From Streptomyces coacervatus (GTDB taxonomy: Bacteria > Actinomycetota > Actinomycetes > Streptomycetales > Streptomycetaceae): a DNA stretch of 64,000 nt. Both the position numbers and the translations under genes were made by a program. The stretch is taken from the NCBI RefSeq assembly GCF_029223485.1, contig NZ_JARHTP010000026.1, positions 1-64,000 on the forward strand. Direction: 5' to 3'. The notes beneath the pieces were generated by a model, which saw only the letters and a program-made list of their open reading frames with translations, searched no databases and had not been told where the DNA came from. Below, one piece after another: positions 59,163 to 64,000 of the stretch (position 1 is the stretch's first letter; the number at the start of each line of letters is the position of its first letter).

Positions 59163-59689
59163 TTCCTCTAAATTCTGCACCTTGACCCGCGTTGCCCGAA
59201 ATGGCGGATGCGGGTCGAGTCGGTTATAGGACGAACGGCTTGTCCTCGGCACTACAACTACACCATCTGTCCAGCCGCGTCGGCCAAACCGATGGAATTG
59301 CCCCTCCAGGTGTTCATCAGCGACGGAAGCCGATGGACCATGCCATAGCGGACAGTCACGTCACTGTGACGATCAGTCACAGGACAATCAGGAGCCACGA
59401 GACCCCCCAAAGCGTGCAATGCTGAGATTCCGCCCACAGTGGTACGCACTGGGACGGACGGAGCCCTCCCCGGACTCCTTGTCCTATTTTGGCACGAGGA
59501 GGGGCAAGGGACGCAAGGGCCGCGTAAGTGCGGTCCGTCACGCTTGGCACGGCTTGAGATGAACGCCCGGATCGGGACCTACGTCCCATGTTGACGAAAC
59601 CTCAGGAAACTCAGAGCACACTTCGGTGCGAGGACGAAACCCCAAAACGGGCGATTCGTCAAACGTCAGTTCGTTACCTGAAGGCGCTC
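59163..59689. other. Long upstream region of bldC, no gene
   Basis: About 530 bases before the next gene (59690, same strand). No supported frame. It should contain the bldC promoter and the end of the upstream transcript. Nested palindromes lie near 59355-59381. Confidence 0.45.
59355..59381. promoter_or_regulatory. Overlapping palindromes upstream of bldC
   Basis: GTCAC-GTCACT-GTGAC (59355-59370) overlaps TGTGAC-GATCA-GTCACA (59365-59381). The second resembles a CRP half-site pair (TGTGA...TCACA) with one extra base in the centre. About 230-260 bases upstream of the bldC start codon. Confidence 0.45.
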
Positions 59690-60532
59690 TCAGTTGGCCG
59701 AACGCCGGTCCCGGACCGACCGCCAGCGCTCCACCAGCCGCGCGTACGCCGCCCCCGCGGCCGCCCCGTCGCCCTGCCGGAGCGCCTCGATGCCCTCGGC
59801 GACGTCCGCCGCCGAGTGATCGTCCTCGAGCTCGCCGGCGGGCAGCGCGTGGACCAGACCGCCGTAGTCCAGCTCCACCGTCGAGCGCGGGTGGAACTCC
59901 TCCAGCCAGCGCCCCACGTCCACCAGGCCGTCGATCAGCGGCCCCTCGTCGATGCCGTCCTTCAGGGCCCGCAGAGCCCGCGCCACCCGCCGCCGCGCCT
60001 GCACCATCGGCGTCTGGTAGCGCAGCATCGGGGGAATCTCGCCGGAGCCCTTGTCGAAGCGCCGCTCCTGGTCCGACACCAGTACGAACCAGTGCAGCGG
60101 CACCTGCCAGGTCGCCGTGCGGATCCAGGGGCGGGCGTCCGGGTTGCGGACCAGCCAGCGCTCGTAGTCCTGGCTCGCCTGCCGTCGTACGACCTCCGGC
60201 AGCACCGCGTCCAGAACCGGCCTCGGCAGCTCCTCGGGCAGCTCCTGGAGCGCCTGCCAGCCGCGCAGCCGGGTGCGCCACGGACACACGCACAGCACCC
60301 CGTCGGCCTCCAGCACGAACGCGTCGCTGCTCTCGTGCACCGGCACCGGGATCGGCGGGGTGGGCACCAAGTCGGCCAGGGAGCGGCGCAGTTCGTCCTG
60401 GTACGTGGGGCGGTCCGCGCGCCGGGCATAGCGCGCCCAGTGGCTGCGCTCCGGCTCGGGGAAGGCGGCCAGTGGCTCGTACACGCGCAGATACGTCGCG
60501 TACGGGACGATCACCGAGGACACCTTGGGCAC
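59690..60532 (-). CDS. Conserved hypothetical protein
   Basis: 280 residues from GTG 60532 (GGAG upstream; the frame opens at 60583). Soluble, mixed alpha/beta, with VSSVIVPYATYLRVYEPLAA at the start, VLCVCPWRTRLRGWQAL and QVPLHWFVLVSDQERR in the middle. Rich in Trp and Arg. No known domain is recognised. It lies between bldC and the divergent vdh gene in Streptomyces genomes as remembered. Function unknown. Confidence 0.78.
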   Translation of the reverse strand: MPKVSSVIVPYATYLRVYEPLAAFPEPERSHWARYARRADRPTYQDELRRSLADLVPTPPIPVPVHESSDAFVLEADGVLCVCPWRTRLRGWQALQELPEELPRPVLDAVLPEVVRRQASQDYERWLVRNPDARPWIRTATWQVPLHWFVLVSDQERRFDKGSGEIPPMLRYQTPMVQARRRVARALRALKDGIDEGPLIDGLVDVGRWLEEFHPRSTVELDYGGLVHALPAGELEDDHSAADVAEGIEALRQGDGAAAGAAYARLVERWRSVRDRRSAN

Positions 60533-60755
60533 GCCTGCTCCCTCCCCCGCCCACCACCGGGAAAACCTGCGGAACCCGCTCACAAACGGGCGGGAAATCT
60601 ATGCAAATCGTCGCACGGACGTACTCCGCGAGTGGGTGATCCTGAGCACTGCGCGGTGGCCGGGCGCCCCAGGCTCTAATCTCATGCTCACAGCACCCGC
60701 CACCCGCACGGGAGCTGGTCTCCAACCGCCGCTACTTACTTCAGGAGTCACCACA

Positions 60756-61859
60756 GTGACCGACGTAACCGGCGCACCTGCTGATGTACTGCACACCCTG
60801 TTCCACTCGGACCAGGGCGGACATGAGCAAGTCGTGCTCTGCCAGGACCGCGCCAGTGGCCTCAAGGCCGTCATCGCCATCCACAACACCGCTCTGGGCC
60901 CCGCGCTCGGCGGTACGCGCTTCTACCCGTACGCGAACGAGGCGGAGGCCGTCGCCGACGCGCTCAACCTCGCGCGCGGGATGTCGTACAAGAACGCCAT
61001 GGCCGGCCTCGACCACGGCGGCGGCAAGGCCGTGATCATCGGCGACCCGGAGAAGATCAAGACCGAGGAGCTGCTCCTCGCCTACGGCCGGTTCGTCGCC
61101 TCCCTCGGCGGGCGCTACGTCACCGCGTGCGACGTCGGTACGTATGTCGCCGACATGGACGTCGTCGCCCGCGAGTGCCGCTGGACGACCGGCCGCTCGC
61201 CCGAGAACGGCGGCGCCGGCGACTCCTCCGTCCTGACCGCCTTCGGCGTCTACCAGGGCATGCGCGCCAGCGCCCAGCACCTGTGGGGCGACCCGTCGCT
61301 GCGCGGCCGCAGGGTCGGCATCGCGGGCGTCGGGAAGGTCGGCCACCACCTCGTGAAGCATCTGCGGGACGAGGGCGCCGAGGTCGTGATCACCGATGTG
61401 CGCGAGGAGGCCGTGGGGCGGATCCTCGCGGCGCATCCGGAGGGCGTGACGGCCGTCGCCGACACCGCCACCCTGATCCGTGTCGACGGCCTCGACATCT
61501 ACGCCCCCTGTGCGCTCGGCGGGGCCCTGAACGACGACACCGTGCCCGCGCTGACCGCGAGGATCGTCTGCGGCGCCGCAAACAACCAGCTCGCCCACCC
61601 GGGCGTCGAGAAGGACCTCGCCGACCGCGGGATCCTCTACGCGCCGGACTACGTGGTGAACGCCGGCGGTGTCATCCAGGTCGCCGACGAGCTCCACGGC
61701 TTCGACTTCGACCGGTGCAAGGCGAAGGCGGCGAAGATCTTCGACACCACGCTGGCCATATTCGCACGTGCGAAGGAGGACGGGATTCCGCCGGCCGCCG
61801 CGGCCGACCGGATCGCCGAGCAGCGGATGCACGAGGCGGCCGCCGGGCGCGGTCGCTGA
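60756..61859 (+). CDS. vdh: Valine (leucine/branched-chain) dehydrogenase
   Basis: 367 residues from GTG 60756 with CAGGAG upstream; the frame opens earlier. Catalytic Lys is in GLDHGGGKAVIIGDP, the general acid Asp in CDVGTYVADM, and the NAD motif is VGIAGVGKVGHHLVKHL. It oxidatively deaminates valine, leucine and isoleucine to 2-oxoacids, the first step to the branched acyl-CoA starters of fatty acids and polyketides. Length matches known Streptomyces Vdh (about 364). It is transcribed away from the hypothetical gene with 223 bases between. Confidence 0.93.
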   Translation: MTDVTGAPADVLHTLFHSDQGGHEQVVLCQDRASGLKAVIAIHNTALGPALGGTRFYPYANEAEAVADALNLARGMSYKNAMAGLDHGGGKAVIIGDPEKIKTEELLLAYGRFVASLGGRYVTACDVGTYVADMDVVARECRWTTGRSPENGGAGDSSVLTAFGVYQGMRASAQHLWGDPSLRGRRVGIAGVGKVGHHLVKHLRDEGAEVVITDVREEAVGRILAAHPEGVTAVADTATLIRVDGLDIYAPCALGGALNDDTVPALTARIVCGAANNQLAHPGVEKDLADRGILYAPDYVVNAGGVIQVADELHGFDFDRCKAKAAKIFDTTLAIFARAKEDGIPPAAAADRIAEQRMHEAAAGRGR

Positions 61860-62149
61860 CCTTCAGGAGGTTTGGCCGGTACCCGTCGGCGCACACTTAG
61901 AGAGAACTCTCACGTTCGTCGGCGGGTCGCCTGCCGAGAAGTGGTTAAAATCGCGGTTGACCAGCGGGGACGGGGCGCCCCGAGGGTCCTGGACCCGGGC
62001 CCGTCCTGCGGGCGACGTACCGTATGGGCGCGGGCTCAGGTACCGTGGAAGCCCTACGGACGGGTCTCTCCACGGAGAGCCCGTTTCAGATCATGAACGC
62101 GTGTCAAGACTCTGGGGCCACCGAGCCCCGTATCCGAGGGGGTCGAGCC

Positions 62150-62410
62150 ATGGGGCGCGGCCGGGCAAAGGCCAAGCAGACGAAGGTCGCCCGCCAGCTG
62201 AAGTACAGCAGCGGCGGGACTGACCTGTCGCGTCTGGCCAATGAGCTGGGCGCATCGACTTCGAGCCAGCCGCCGAATGGCGAGCCGTTCGAGGACGACG
62301 ACGACGAGGAAGACGACCCGTACGCCCAGTACGCGGATCTCTACAACGACGACGATGAGGACGAGGACGACGAGTCCGGTCCCGCGTCGCAACATCGCCG
62401 CGGCGCTTGA
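62150..62410 (+). CDS. DUF3073 protein with acidic tail
   Basis: 86 residues from ATG 62150. Basic start MGRGRAKAKQTKVARQLKYS, a short Gly/Ser core, then a strongly acidic stretch (EDDDDEEDDPYAQYADLYND, and DDEDEDDESG). The family is conserved in actinobacteria and usually sits next to purM. Likely a nucleic-acid-interacting regulator, but no function is established. Confidence 0.85.
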   Translation: MGRGRAKAKQTKVARQLKYSSGGTDLSRLANELGASTSSQPPNGEPFEDDDDEEDDPYAQYADLYNDDDEDEDDESGPASQHRRGA

Positions 62411-62428
62411 CGCACTCAGCAGTGCTTG

Positions 62429-62466
62429 ACCCGGTCCGGGAGTGGTCCACACCACCGGACCGGGTT
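62429..62466. terminator. Bidirectional hairpin between DUF3073 and purM
   Basis: ACCCGGTCCGG..CCGGACCGGGT stem followed by TTTTG on the plus strand. The genes are convergent, so it probably serves both. Confidence 0.78.
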
Positions 62467-62486
62467 TTGTGCTGCCGTCGCGCTCG

Positions 62487-63554
62487 TCAGGCGCTGTAGT
62501 CGCCGACGAGGGCCGCGCCCGTCGCGTGGTCCCCACGGTCGGTGATCTCTCCGGCCACCCATGCCTCGACCCCGCGGTCGGCCAGCGTCGCCAGGGCCAC
62601 GTCCGTCGACTCCTCGGGGACGATGGCGATCATGCCGACGCCCATGTTGAGGGTCTTCTCCAGCTCCAGGCGCTCGACCTGGCCCGTCCTGCCGACGAGG
62701 TCGAAGATCGGGGCCGGGGTCCAGGTGGAGCGGTCCACGATCGCGTGCAGGTCGTCGGGGATGACACGGGCGAGGTTCGCGGCGAGGCCGCCACCCGTGA
62801 CGTGGCTGAACGCGTGCACTTCGGTGGTGCGGGTGAGGGCCAGGCAGTCCAGCGAGTAGATCTTGGTCGGTTCGAGGAGTTCCTCGCCGAGGGTGCGGCC
62901 GAGCTCCTCGATCCGCGCGTCGAGGGACAGGCCCGCCTGGTTCAGCAGGACGTGCCGGACCAGCGAGTACCCGTTCGAGTGAAGCCCGGAGGCCGCCATG
63001 GCGATCACCGTGTCACCCGTACGGATGCGATCCGGGCCCAGCAGCCGGTCGGCCTCCACCGCGCCCGTACCGGCGCCGGCGACGTCGAAGTCGTCCGGGC
63101 CGAGCAGTCCCGGGTGTTCGGCCGTCTCGCCGCCCACCAGGGCGCAGCCGGCCAGTACGCATCCCTCCGCGATGCCCTTGACGATCGCGGCGACCCGCTC
63201 GGGGTGGACCTTGCCGACGCAGATGTAGTCGGTCATGAACAGCGGCTCGGCGCCGCAGACCACGATGTCGTCCATGACCATGGCGACCAGGTCGTGGCCG
63301 ATGGTGTCGTAGACGCCGAGTTGGCGCGCGATGTCGACCTTGGTGCCCACGCCGTCGGTGGCGGAGGCGAGGAGGGGACGCTCGAAGCGCTTGAGGGCGG
63401 AGGCGTCGAAGAGACCGGCGAACCCGCCGAGGCCGCCGAGGACCTCGGGGCGCTGTGTCTTCTTCACCCACTCCTTCATCAGCTCTACGGCGCGGTCGCC
63501 CGCTTCGATGTCGACGCCCGCGGCTGCGTAGCTGGCACCAGTTGTCTCAGACAT
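62487..63554 (-). CDS. purM: Phosphoribosylformylglycinamidine cyclo-ligase
   Basis: 355 residues, full length. YAAAGVDIEAGDRAVELMK start, LLASATDGVGTKVDIARQLG substrate site, VGGETAEHPG and DTVIAMAASGLHSNGYSLVR are PurM signatures. It makes AIR from FGAM with ATP in the fifth step of purine synthesis. It follows purF with a gap of 59 bases; both on the minus strand, so purF-purM is likely an operon. Confidence 0.95.
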   Translation of the reverse strand: MSETTGASYAAAGVDIEAGDRAVELMKEWVKKTQRPEVLGGLGGFAGLFDASALKRFERPLLASATDGVGTKVDIARQLGVYDTIGHDLVAMVMDDIVVCGAEPLFMTDYICVGKVHPERVAAIVKGIAEGCVLAGCALVGGETAEHPGLLGPDDFDVAGAGTGAVEADRLLGPDRIRTGDTVIAMAASGLHSNGYSLVRHVLLNQAGLSLDARIEELGRTLGEELLEPTKIYSLDCLALTRTTEVHAFSHVTGGGLAANLARVIPDDLHAIVDRSTWTPAPIFDLVGRTGQVERLELEKTLNMGVGMIAIVPEESTDVALATLADRGVEAWVAGEITDRGDHATGAALVGDYSA

Positions 63555-63613
63555 GACGGTGAGAACTTTCGTGTCGTACTGCAGACGTATTCAAAAAAAG
63601 CACAGCACGGGCT

Positions 63614-64000
63614 TTACGGGCGACGGATCGCGTCGGCCGCGGCCGTGGCCGCGGGACCCGCGGCCAGCTCGGTCTCCAGGAGCTGCTTGCCGAGCAGCTC
63701 GGGGTCCGGGAGCTCCATCGGGTACTCGCCGTCGAAGCAGGCGCGGCACAGGTTCGGCTTGGCGATCGTGGTCGCCTCGATCATGCCGTCGATGGAGATG
63801 TACGCCAGGGAGTCGGCGCCCAGCGAGGTGCCGATCTCGTCGATGGTCATGCCGTTGGCGATGAGCTCGGCGCGGGTGGCGAAGTCGATGCCGAAGAAGC
63901 AGGGCCACTTCACGGGCGGGGACGAGATCCGGATGTGGACCTCGGCGGCGCCCGCCTCGCGGAGCATGCGGACCAGGGCGCGCTGGGTGTTGCCGCGCAC
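63614..64000 (-). CDS. purF: Amidophosphoribosyltransferase, C-terminal part (runs off the right edge)
   Basis: 128 visible C-terminal residues. IRISSPPVKWPCFFGIDFAT and the LGADSLAYISIDGM / CRACFDGEYP region are the end of the phosphoribosyltransferase domain of PurF. The enzyme starts purine synthesis by replacing the pyrophosphate of PRPP with ammonia from glutamine. The N-terminal glutaminase and first part are outside the window. Confidence 0.94.
   Translation of the reverse strand: MRGNTQRALVRMLREAGAAEVHIRISSPPVKWPCFFGIDFATRAELIANGMTIDEIGTSLGADSLAYISIDGMIEATTIAKPNLCRACFDGEYPMELPDPELLGKQLLETELAAGPAATAAADAIRRP

Overview
The window is high-G+C actinobacterial chromosome, almost certainly Streptomyces. 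Evidence includes BldC, an NsdA-like sporulation-associated protein, an AfsR/SARP-type regulator, valine dehydrogenase, SpoIIE-type phosphatases and many GTG/TTG starts. From memory, the order NADH dehydrogenase - TetR - sigma factor - AfsR-like - NsdA-like - TrmB - PrsW - aldo/keto reductase - M23 peptidase ... DEAD helicase - HrpA - BldC - Vdh - DUF3073 - PurM - PurF resembles S. coelicolor around SCO4086-SCO4120. No database was available to confirm this.

Layout. 1-390: promoter and leader of an rRNA operon reading leftward off the window. 0.4-25.7 kb: conserved core, comprising a MarR/MFS pair, a PAS-SpoIIE phosphatase, type II NADH dehydrogenase, TetR, a sigma factor fused to a zinc finger, hydrophobic segments and an NPCBM-like domain, an AfsR-like STAND regulator, an orphan macrolactam-synthetase-like protein, an NsdA-like regulator, LhgO, TrmB, PrsW, an aldo/keto reductase, an M23 endopeptidase behind a c-di-AMP riboswitch, a second SpoIIE phosphatase, initiator tRNA and an alginate-lyase-like lipoprotein. 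25.9-28.4 kb: a MarR-controlled riboflavin-type module (RibD with reversed domain order, MarR, GTP cyclohydrolase II) with three TTCAA-type operators.

28.5-42.7 kb is accessory in character. It holds an orphan histidine kinase, a decayed MFS gene, an FMN reductase, a stand-alone NrdJ-C-terminal-like protein behind tandem NrdR-like boxes, two small secreted proteins, an arsenic cluster (arsC-aquaporin-arsR divergent from arsM), and a 7.2 kb segment bounded by two copies of the 3' half of tRNA-Lys, each preceded by an integrase 3' end. That segment carries a chrA pseudogene, a secreted barnase/RNase Sa-like ribonuclease followed by one intact and one frameshifted barstar gene, a large NB-ARC-TPR-receiver-winged-helix regulator, a phosphotransferase remnant and an integrase remnant.

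42.7-64 kb returns to core: tRNA-Lys, APC permease, DEAD-box helicase with an RGG-type tail, lipoprotein, minimal zincin, metallophosphoesterase, a tRNA-Glu/Asp/Phe cluster, a large PKD surface protein, a double-DivIVA-motif mini-protein, HrpA helicase, a second tRNA-Asp with a broken duplicate, DUF6274, bldC, a hypothetical protein, vdh, DUF3073, purM and the C-terminal part of purF.

The most unusual items are the ribonuclease/barstar cassette next to a NB-ARC regulator with a phospho-acceptor-less receiver inside a tRNA-Lys island, the membrane-anchored sigma factor with PrsW about 10 kb away, and the NrdR-type control region in front of a stand-alone TSCPD-domain gene.
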